The translations under genes and the position numbers were made by a program. Below the pieces are notes generated by a model, which saw nothing but the letters and a program-made list of their open reading frames with translations, was not told the origin of the DNA and ran no database searches. A DNA stretch of 64,000 nucleotides from Ch67 sp041395845 (lineage in GTDB: Bacteria; Pseudomonadota; Gammaproteobacteria; Pseudomonadales; Ketobacteraceae), in the NCBI GenBank assembly GCA_041395845.1, contig JAWKZS010000018.1:1-64000 (forward strand). Reading direction: 5' to 3'. Below are positions 25,580-32,530 of this stretch, one piece after another (positions within the stretch are counted from its first letter, which is position 1; the number at the start of each line of letters is the position of its first letter).

Positions 25580-26665
25580 TCAGTCACCGTCGTTGGCGTT
25601 GAAGCCCAGCGCAAGGCCGAGTGCAGGTGCGACACGCTGCTTCAGGAACGAGGCCAGTTCGCCAACATTGCGTACCGCTGCCTGAACTGCCTGCCGCCGG
25701 CCGTCATCCATGACTGCGATGTTCAACGGCTGCTCGATCTGCTGCAACGCCAATTGCAGATTATCGAACCGGATCACCAGTTCCTCTGCCACCTCGGGAT
25801 GCTGTTGATCCTTCAGATACTGGAACAGGCCGTAACCCTTGCGAGGGGTAATGAGCGATTCCACTGCGGCAAGATTCTGCTCGATGTTGTGCAGGGAATG
25901 CTGACTGCGCCAGGATTCCGCAAAATAGCCGTTGGGCTTTTTGTCCCGGGTTTTCATGCCGAGTGGCTCGCCGAGTTTGTCGATCTTGATGCGCTCGACC
26001 TGGGACAGCAAGGCGTCGAACAGTTCGCCAGCGCGGGAATGTGCCGCGCTCTGATCCGCCACGGTGGTCGGCGGCTGCAGCCATTGCTCAAGCCATGTTT
26101 TGTCCTGCCAGTGGCCGGCCAACTGTGCTGTCACATCGGCGGTCAGCTGGCTGGAGGCCATCAGCAATTCGCACTGATGGCCGGCAGAAAATGCCTGCGT
26201 CGACGCAAATCCCTGATCGAACAGCAAGAGTTCCTGGGCACTGAAGCCCTGTGCGACCACACTTGCCCGCGCCAGAGTCTGGGGCGAGATCGATTCGCCA
26301 CTTTCCAGCAGCGTCTGCACTTTGCGCTGCAGAATGTTTTTCTTGTCCGGCCAGAACTGCAGTTTCCAGTCCAGATTGTTATCGGTGATGGGTCCAAAAC
26401 GAACCCACTGCAGCTGCTGCCATGCGCTCATGCTGTCACGCCAGCGCTGCTGCATTTTGCTCAGGCCGGCAGCACTCGGTTCACGACAGAACGATTGCGC
26501 CTGCTCAACCTGCTTTTCCGTTCGTTCGGCCAGCGCGATGTGATCCTCGACTATCTGACGGGTCGCCGTGGCCACCCAGCGCTGATCCGATGTCATGTCA
26601 TCCTTGCAGCCTGCCAGCAGCAGTGCGGACGAGATCAGCACAACACCACACCATTTTCCTGCCAT
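25580..26665 (-). CDS. Imelysin-family lipoprotein
   Basis: This 361-residue lipoprotein has signal SSALLLAGC (mature Cys20), followed by an all-helical imelysin/peptidase-M75 domain of two four-helix bundles. The GxHxxE site of the family appears as a variant, AGHQCELLMA, and WVRFGPITDNNLDWKLQFWPD is a family-typical block. Imelysins are iron-regulated proteins proposed to bind iron or heme in the periplasm or at the outer membrane. Its gene lies between the DUF1111 and DUF1513 genes in one transcription unit. The shared order with a Pseudomonas iron-regulated cluster is from memory. Confidence 0.85.
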   Translation of the reverse strand: MAGKWCGVVLISSALLLAGCKDDMTSDQRWVATATRQIVEDHIALAERTEKQVEQAQSFCREPSAAGLSKMQQRWRDSMSAWQQLQWVRFGPITDNNLDWKLQFWPDKKNILQRKVQTLLESGESISPQTLARASVVAQGFSAQELLLFDQGFASTQAFSAGHQCELLMASSQLTADVTAQLAGHWQDKTWLEQWLQPPTTVADQSAAHSRAGELFDALLSQVERIKIDKLGEPLGMKTRDKKPNGYFAESWRSQHSLHNIEQNLAAVESLITPRKGYGLFQYLKDQQHPEVAEELVIRFDNLQLALQQIEQPLNIAVMDDGRRQAVQAAVRNVGELASFLKQRVAPALGLALGFNANDGD

Positions 26666-26721
26666 TGCCCTACTCCACCGCCGGGGTTGTCGGCCCGGCC
26701 CCGAGTCATATTACAGAATTC

Positions 26722-28137
26722 TCACAGTGATCGCAGAAAGGCCAGCAAGGCCTCGCGATCCGTTGTTTTCATTGCACGTACCCGCGCCTGACTGGCTTGC
26801 GCCTCGCCGCCGTGCCAGAGAATGGCTTCCAGCAGCGACCGGGCCCGGCCATCATGCAGGTAATGTTCGCTACCGCTCACCGTGGCAGTCAAACCGATAC
26901 CCCACAGTGGCGGCGTGCGCCATTCGCGTCCACTGGCACTGAACACCGGCCGGTTGTCTGCCAGGCCGTCACCCATGTCATGCAACAGCAGATCAGTGTA
27001 CGGATGAATCAGCTGGTTCGACTGCTCGGGCTGATCCGGCAACACTGCGGTGCGGATGGCAGTGCGGTGACAGGATTCGCAGCCGGTTTCGGCAAACAGC
27101 CGCTCACCCTGCTGCACCTGCGGGTCATTCAGCTGACGCCGGACCGGGACCGCCAGATTGCGCGTGTAGAATGTTACCAGATCGAGAATGCGCTCGCTGA
27201 CTTCCGGCGCGCCACCATTGGGTGCCTCCCGACACGCCTGCTGTGATGGCGTGCAATCATCCTGGGGAAACAGGCTTGATGTGATACCGATATCGCCGGC
27301 AAAGGCCGCTGCGTTTTGCTGACGCAGACTCGGTTGTTCCGCTTTCCAGCCGAAGCGGCCAATGGCCTCAGCGCCAGCGGCAACGGACCAGACCCGATTG
27401 ACCCGACCGGAAATACCGTCGCCGTCGCTGTCCTGTTCATCGGCAAACGCCAGCAATGTCTGCTCGGGAATCGCTTCCAGCAACCCCAGCCCAATCATCG
27501 GTGGCGCCAGCCGCAGCGACATCTGCAGATCCTGCCGCTGTTCGCCGTAGCCCAGATCCCGCAGCGTCACTACCGGTTTGCGCAATTCGATCTTCACACC
27601 ATCCGCCAGAGTGACCGTGTGGATTTCATAGGCGATGTCGAGCCTCGCTTCCGCCGGCACACCCGGGTTGGCGAAATCCTGGATCTGCCCACCGTAAACC
27701 GGATCAGGCAGGCTGCCTTCGCGACGGATTCGCTCCCGCTCGGCTGCTGTCTGGGCTGGCACACTGATGCGCAACAAGACGGAAACCGCATTATGGTCGT
27801 CAAGCCCCGGCAGATGCCCCCTGCCATCCTTGATATGACAGTTCTGGCAGCCGTTGGTATTGAACAGCGGACCAAGCCCATCCCGCGCGGTAGTGGACGA
27901 CGGCGCCATCACCCAGGGATTGCGGAAGAAACTGTTGCCGACACTGAAATCCACCCGGCGTTCGAATGACATATTCGCCGAAGGCAGCGAAAACGCATTG
28001 ACGTCGTCCTTGCGCACACTGGTGGCGCCGCCGGAATCGGCTGTATAAGCAACGGCACTACCGGATACCAGCAGCGCCGCCCAAACGAAAAGGCCCCGTA
28101 TCGTACGGGGCCGGACGTTGAAACCTGATTTGTTCAC
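26722..28137 (-). CDS. DUF1111 di-heme c-type cytochrome oxidoreductase
   Basis: This 471-residue periplasmic protein has two heme c attachment sites, NGCQNCH (about residue 96) and TGCESCH (about 359). It matches the DUF1111 'thiol oxidoreductase'/di-heme peroxidase-like family, with GDGLADNRPVF and WRTPPLWGIG near the C-terminus. It probably carries out electron transfer linked to iron uptake. The GTG start at 28137 has GAGG 6 bases upstream, and a signal peptide (WAALLVSGSAVAYT) follows. An unusual perfect hairpin with a T-run lies inside the first 16 codons. It sits between two imelysin genes. Confidence 0.87.
   Translation of the reverse strand: MNKSGFNVRPRTIRGLFVWAALLVSGSAVAYTADSGGATSVRKDDVNAFSLPSANMSFERRVDFSVGNSFFRNPWVMAPSSTTARDGLGPLFNTNGCQNCHIKDGRGHLPGLDDHNAVSVLLRISVPAQTAAERERIRREGSLPDPVYGGQIQDFANPGVPAEARLDIAYEIHTVTLADGVKIELRKPVVTLRDLGYGEQRQDLQMSLRLAPPMIGLGLLEAIPEQTLLAFADEQDSDGDGISGRVNRVWSVAAGAEAIGRFGWKAEQPSLRQQNAAAFAGDIGITSSLFPQDDCTPSQQACREAPNGGAPEVSERILDLVTFYTRNLAVPVRRQLNDPQVQQGERLFAETGCESCHRTAIRTAVLPDQPEQSNQLIHPYTDLLLHDMGDGLADNRPVFSASGREWRTPPLWGIGLTATVSGSEHYLHDGRARSLLEAILWHGGEAQASQARVRAMKTTDREALLAFLRSL
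28088..28112 (-). terminator. Terminator-like hairpin inside the DUF1111 signal-peptide region
   Basis: GGCCCCGTA-CGA-TACGGGGCC (9-bp perfect stem, 3-base loop) is followed by TTTT on the coding strand, within codons 8-17. It has terminator form, and in an mRNA it could attenuate expression of the downstream cluster. Confidence 0.4.
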
Positions 28138-28153
28138 TGCAATCCTCGAAGGA

Positions 28154-29413
28154 TCAGAACTCGTGATCCGCGGTGTCAGGGCTGAGGTTGTCGATGCCGA
28201 TGGTCTTGGCTGCGGTTTCGATCTGACGGGTCAGCGCCACCAGCTGTCCAATGGCATCCCGGACGATGACCTGTCCGGCGGCATTGTTTTCGCCGATCAT
28301 CTGGTCGAACTTCATCGCGGGGGATGCGGTTTCCGCCGTGTCCACCAGCTTCTGCATTGCTGCCATGGTTTTACCGAACTGCGCTTTGATAGCCTGATCG
28401 GTTTGTGGCGAGGTGGCAGCCACCAGTTCTGCCAGCGATGGCCCTTTCACGACGCTGCCATCGACCCGCTTGTAAGTGCCGAAATAAACGTTCTCAATAC
28501 CTTTGGCGTTGTAGAAATGGGAATTGTGGGTGTTGTCACTGAAGCAGTCGTGCTCGTCTTCCGGTGAGTTGGCTTCCAGCGCGACCTTCATACGTTCGCC
28601 GGCCAGTTCGCCCAGCGCCAGACTGCCCATCCCGAACAGCATTTTGGTCAATCCGTTCTGACTGTTATCTGCCAGCAGCTCTGCGCGGTAGTTGTCTTTC
28701 ACATCCGCCGACCACTGCTGTTCCATATCCTGCAGATCCTTGACCAGCAGTTGTGTGACCGCTTTCAGATAAGCCACGCGACGGTCACAATGACCACCGG
28801 TACAGCCTTTGCCTTGTACGAAATCGGTATAGGGACGATTGCCGGCGCCGGGATTGGAACCGTTCAGATCCTGGCCCCAGAGCAGGAATTCAATGGCATG
28901 GTAACCGGTCGCAACATTGGCTTCGGAACCACCCAGCTCGTTCAGGCTGGCCAGCAGATCCGGTGTCAGCGTTGCCAGATCCAGGGTTTCAGAACCCAGC
29001 TTCAGGGTTTCGCTGGCGATGATGTTCGCAGTGGCGCCAACGTTGCCCATTTCGTGGTGATAATGTTTGCTGTCAACGTAGTCGATCAGGCCTTCATCGA
29101 GGGGCCAGGCATTCAGCTGACCTTCCCATTCATCCACCACCGGATTACCGAACCGGAATACTTCACTTTGCTGATAGGGAACGCGGGCTGCTTTCCAGGC
29201 GTCCCGCGCCGCTTGCAGGGAGGCATCACCCGGACTGGCGATCAGTGCATCGATTTTCTGCTGCAGGTTCCTGCCGGTCTGCAACGCATCCGCAAACACG
29301 GCATGCGCGATATCGGCATACTGACTGACAACCTGCTGCTCGGTGACTGCTGCCTGTGCCGCCGATGCGGACGCGAGAGCAACACAACCGATCATCCGGG
29401 TGATGTATTTCAT
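28154..29413 (-). CDS. Imelysin-family iron-regulated periplasmic protein
   Basis: This 419-residue imelysin has a cleavable signal peptide (VALASASAAQA). The full family motif GxHAIEFLLWG is present at about residue 177 (GYHAIEFLLWGQD), with family blocks DAWKAARVPYQQSEVFRFG and EGQLNAWPLDEGLIDYV. This resembles the IcmP/IrpA-type imelysins that are iron-repressed and thought to bind iron or heme outside the inner membrane. TGGAG lies 7 bases before the ATG. It follows the broken porin gene and precedes the DUF1111 gene by 16 bases, in the Fur-box operon. Confidence 0.9.
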   Translation of the reverse strand: MKYITRMIGCVALASASAAQAAVTEQQVVSQYADIAHAVFADALQTGRNLQQKIDALIASPGDASLQAARDAWKAARVPYQQSEVFRFGNPVVDEWEGQLNAWPLDEGLIDYVDSKHYHHEMGNVGATANIIASETLKLGSETLDLATLTPDLLASLNELGGSEANVATGYHAIEFLLWGQDLNGSNPGAGNRPYTDFVQGKGCTGGHCDRRVAYLKAVTQLLVKDLQDMEQQWSADVKDNYRAELLADNSQNGLTKMLFGMGSLALGELAGERMKVALEANSPEDEHDCFSDNTHNSHFYNAKGIENVYFGTYKRVDGSVVKGPSLAELVAATSPQTDQAIKAQFGKTMAAMQKLVDTAETASPAMKFDQMIGENNAAGQVIVRDAIGQLVALTRQIETAAKTIGIDNLSPDTADHEF

Positions 29414-29430
29414 TGATGTACTCCAGTTAA

Positions 29431-30511
29431 TTAAAAGCTGACGGCCAGCTGCACTACGACGTTGTCGCTGTCTTCGCCAGTGCCGCCGTCGGTGTCGCTG
29501 TAGTCTTCGTCATGCCAGAACTCGAGACCAAGACTGACGTTTTCATAGATATCGGTTGAACAGCCCAGGGACAGACGCTCTTCCGGCAGGTAGCCAGCGG
29601 CATCGTCGGTCTGCTGGTAAGCCACTGCAAAGGTCACCGGCTGCTCGTTGAGGCTGACACCGATGCTGGCTTCCAGATGCAGTACTTCAGGCTCTACGCC
29701 CTCGGTTTCACCTTCGAGTACCAGTTCAGAAGTGGCGGCCAGGTATTCTGCTACCAGGTTGATTTCACCGGCGGTGACACGGCCAGATAGAGAGAACGCT
29801 GGTGAGTGCTCATCCCAGGCCTCTTCGGACAGGGCATCGCTTTCGGTCAGGGCAGAAATGTAATCCAGACCAACGGCAAAATTGTCCTGCTAAAAGCTCA
29901 GGGTGACACCGTAGTTTTCAACATGCTGCTCGCGATCGGCATCGCCATCGAATACGTAGGCTCCGACGCTCAGGCCATTCTGTTCCATGCCGAACAGTGC
30001 GGACGTCTTGTTGGTTTCGCCGATTTCCAGGGCCAGGGTGTCGTTCACCAGCGCGGTTTCAAAACGGCCGAACGGCACGTACATCTTGCCCAGATCCAGA
30101 TTGACCGGCCCGATGATGTTGGCGATGGAAATGGTAGCGACATCGATGTCCAGTTCGGTGTCGTCTTCGTCACCAGGGGCTTGCTCATACAGCGCGATGA
30201 CTTCCGCTGAAACCTTGTCATTGATTTCCGCTGCCAGACCCAGTTCGACGGTGGCCACCACCAGATCGCTGTAGGACTCATTGCCGGCTTCGCCGACCAC
30301 GCCTTCGACTTCGACCAGACCGCTGAAGCTCACGTTTTGCGCGACCGGTGCGGCGCCCTGCTGCTGTTGCGCTTCCAGTTTGGCAAGCCGCTGTTCAACC
30401 GAGCGCTGGAAGGCTTCATCGGCTGCACTGGCATGACCAGCGACCGCCAGGGCCAGCGACCGCCAGGGCCAGCAGAGAGACAGGTGCAACAAGTAAACGG
30501 TGGTTCTTCAT
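29431..30511 (-). pseudogene. LbtU-like outer-membrane (siderophore) porin, broken twice
   Basis: This was a beta-barrel outer-membrane protein of about 354 residues. It has a signal peptide, a short coiled coil (VEQRLAKLEAQQQQG) and alternating strands ending in the aromatic terminus QLAVSF. The N-terminal coiled coil plus barrel suggests the LbtU siderophore-porin family. Two lesions are visible. A 16-bp tandem duplication (30441-30472) shifts the frame inside the signal peptide; with one copy the leader reads MKNHRLLVAPVSLLALAVAG then HASA. An in-frame TAG at 29890-29892 interrupts the barrel (VTLSF-stop-QDNFAVG). ATG 30511 has GGAG 6 bases upstream. It heads the Fur-box operon, so its loss may also affect downstream translation. 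Confidence 0.78.
30441..30472. repeat. Perfect 16-bp tandem duplication in porin signal-peptide region
   Basis: The plus-strand unit CGACCGCCAGGGCCAG occurs twice in direct succession. Sixteen is not a multiple of three, so gain or loss of one unit switches the reading frame; deleting one copy restores the porin leader. Confidence 0.95.
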
Positions 30512-30530
30512 GGGAGACTCCAAGCTAAGT

Positions 30531-30549
30531 GAGGATTATTATCATTAAT
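30531..30549 (-). promoter_or_regulatory. Fur-box-like site upstream of the iron cluster
   Basis: On the minus strand the core AATGATAAT is identical to the centre of the Fur consensus; by my count 14 of 19 positions match GATAATGATAATCATTATC. It lies about 20 bases before the porin ATG. Confidence 0.65.
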
Positions 30550-30555
30550 TTTGTG

Positions 30556-30574
30556 GATAATGGCAATGATGCGA
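30556..30574 (-). promoter_or_regulatory. Second, weaker Fur-box-like site
   Basis: GATAATGGCAATGATGCGA matches 12 of 19 Fur consensus positions and lies 6 bases beyond the first site, an arrangement expected for cooperative Fur binding. Confidence 0.45.
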
Positions 30575-30579
30575 ATCAA

Positions 30580-31530
30580 TTACATCTGCTTATCTTTCGC
30601 ATCACTGAGTTTTTCCTGAAAGAAGGCGCCAATACGCGCCAGGGCACGCCGGCCATCCTTAAGGAAAAAAGCGGTGTAATGCCAGACGTGCTGCATGCCG
30701 TCCCAGACTTCCAGCTCCACCGGTACGCCGGCATCGCGGGCTCTGGTCGCCATGTGCCGGGCATCGTCCAGCAGGACTTCGTGGCTGCCCACCTGGATCA
30801 GCAGGGGCGGCAACCCCGCCAGATCGCCAAACAGCGGCGATACCAGGGGATTGCGGCGCTGATCGGCCGGGGCATAAAGATCGGCAAACTGCTGCAGCAG
30901 GGTCGGACTCAGGATCAGATCAAGCTCGGCATTTCCGCGAATCGAACCGGTTTCCAGGTTCAGGTCGCACCACGGGGAAATGCAGCAGCCGGCGGCGGGC
31001 AACGGCAGGCCATCCTGTTTCAGCTTGAGCAGCGTGGTCAGCACCAGATTGCCGCCGGCGGAATCGCCACAGAATACGATGTTGGACGGTTTGATCCCCT
31101 GATCCAGGCAGTAACGGTAAATCGCAACGGTGTCGTTCAACGCGGCGGGAAACGGATGCTCCGGTGCCTTGCGGTAATTCATGCTGATGGCTTTCACGCC
31201 AGCAGCCTGCGCCAGACGCGACACCAGATTGCGGTGACTGGCCGGCGATCCCACAGCAAAACCGCCGCCATGCATGTACACGATCACACGGTTGCTGGGG
31301 CTGTTGTCGGGGGTGTGGATTTCGCAGGGAATACCGGAGAGGGTTTCGTGGCGCACGCTGACCCCGGATAACGCCGGCATCCAGCTGCCCCAGCGATCCA
31401 TGCTGCGTCGGGACGTTTTCAGATGAGCGCCTTCAACGGCCAGTTCCGGCTTGATGGACAGTTTGAGCATCGCGTTCAGCAACACGACAGGAATCCGGCC
31501 CGAGGATTTTGCTACGGCTGTTTCTGACAT
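30580..31530 (-). CDS. Alpha/beta hydrolase (hormone-sensitive-lipase-type esterase)
   Basis: This 316-residue esterase of the HSL group (family IV) has the oxyanion motif YMHGGGFAVGS, the nucleophile motif FCGDSAGGN (Ser about 165), SHEVLLDD with the acid, and MQHVWHY with the catalytic His. It likely hydrolyses short- to medium-chain esters in the cytoplasm. It ends next to the Fur-box region of the iron cluster on the same strand. An 8-bp inverted repeat precedes it. No substrate can be deduced from context. Confidence 0.87.
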   Translation of the reverse strand: MSETAVAKSSGRIPVVLLNAMLKLSIKPELAVEGAHLKTSRRSMDRWGSWMPALSGVSVRHETLSGIPCEIHTPDNSPSNRVIVYMHGGGFAVGSPASHRNLVSRLAQAAGVKAISMNYRKAPEHPFPAALNDTVAIYRYCLDQGIKPSNIVFCGDSAGGNLVLTTLLKLKQDGLPLPAAGCCISPWCDLNLETGSIRGNAELDLILSPTLLQQFADLYAPADQRRNPLVSPLFGDLAGLPPLLIQVGSHEVLLDDARHMATRARDAGVPVELEVWDGMQHVWHYTAFFLKDGRRALARIGAFFQEKLSDAKDKQM

Positions 31531-31546
31531 GGGTTACCCTCACGAA

Positions 31547-31578
31547 TAAAGCAGCGACGGTAACAACTGACTGCTTTA
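31547..31578. repeat. Inverted repeat between esterase and deacetylase genes
   Basis: TAAAGCAG and CTGCTTTA form a perfect 8-bp inverted repeat 16 bases apart in the 71-base gap. It could be a weak terminator of the deacetylase transcript or an operator for the esterase. Confidence 0.35.
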
Positions 31579-31601
31579 ATCGCAAGCGGATCAGGGAATT
31601 G

Positions 31602-32525
31602 TTACAAACCCATCAGGGTACGGATGTGCTGGTAGGCGCTACGCGCCAAGGCCGTGAGGTTGTAGCCCCCTTCCAGCGTCGACACGATACGGCCCTCACT
31701 ACAGCGATTGGCCACCAGCATGACTTCCTCGGTGATCCAGCGATAATCCCGTTCATCCAGATGGATGTCGGTAAGTGGATCTGCCTGATGGGCATCAAAA
31801 CCGGCACTCACCAGAATCAACTGGGGGTGAAAGGTTTCCAGTTTGTTGAGCCAGTCACGTCGTACCCAGTCGCGGAATTCATCGCTGCTGGTGCCGGCAT
31901 GCATGGGCGTATGCACGATGTTGGAACGGGAATTATCCACCACACTGTGGGGATAGCAGGGATACTGGAAACTGGAGCAGAACAGGATACGCTGATCATA
32001 TTGCAGAATATCTTCGGTACCGTTGCCGTGATGGGCATCGAAATCGATGATGGCCACCCGCTCCAGATTGTGGGCCTGCAGCGCGTAGGCAGCCGCCACC
32101 GCGACGTTATTGAAAAAGCAGAAGCCCATTACCTGACGGCGCTCCGCATGATGCCCCGGCGGGCGCACCGCGCAGAAGGCGTTATTCGCCTCCCCAGCCA
32201 TCACCATATCCACTGCCTTGCACACGCCTCCGGCTGCACGCAGCGCGGCATTCAACGTGTGTTGATTGATGGACATTTCCGGCGATATCTCGACAAGTTC
32301 CTTCACCTGCAACATTTCAAATACGCCGTCGACATAGTCGCGGTTGTGGACGCGATACAGATGCTTTTTGTCGATCTTGGGTGCATCGACATGACGCAGG
32401 TAATCCCACACGTCCCGCTCCATCAGATAATCGCGAATGGCCTGCAGACGTTTCGGCGATTCCGGATGCCACTCCCCCATGTCGTGCAGTTCGCAATCCT
32501 TGTGCGTGATATAGGCTGTCGTCAT
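31602..32525 (-). CDS. Histone-deacetylase-family (AcuC/acetylpolyamine amidohydrolase-like) protein
   Basis: This 307-residue zinc amidohydrolase of the arginase/deacetylase fold removes acetyl groups from lysines or polyamines. Hallmarks are RPPGHHAE with the paired catalytic histidines, IDFDAHHGNGTEDI with the zinc-binding Asp and His, SAGFDAHQADPL with the third zinc ligand, and the terminal LEGGYNL tyrosine motif. It begins 5 bases after the stop of the Pat-type acetyltransferase gene, so the two are probably co-translated. That pairing favours protein lysine deacetylation over polyamine metabolism. Confidence 0.9.
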   Translation of the reverse strand: MTTAYITHKDCELHDMGEWHPESPKRLQAIRDYLMERDVWDYLRHVDAPKIDKKHLYRVHNRDYVDGVFEMLQVKELVEISPEMSINQHTLNAALRAAGGVCKAVDMVMAGEANNAFCAVRPPGHHAERRQVMGFCFFNNVAVAAAYALQAHNLERVAIIDFDAHHGNGTEDILQYDQRILFCSSFQYPCYPHSVVDNSRSNIVHTPMHAGTSSDEFRDWVRRDWLNKLETFHPQLILVSAGFDAHQADPLTDIHLDERDYRWITEEVMLVANRCSEGRIVSTLEGGYNLTALARSAYQHIRTLMGL

Positions 32526-32530
32526 GTCGG

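Noticed and set aside
29890..29892. Readthrough or amber recoding of the porin TAG
   Set aside because: No suppressor or pyrrolysine machinery is visible, and the same gene already carries a separate frameshifting duplication.
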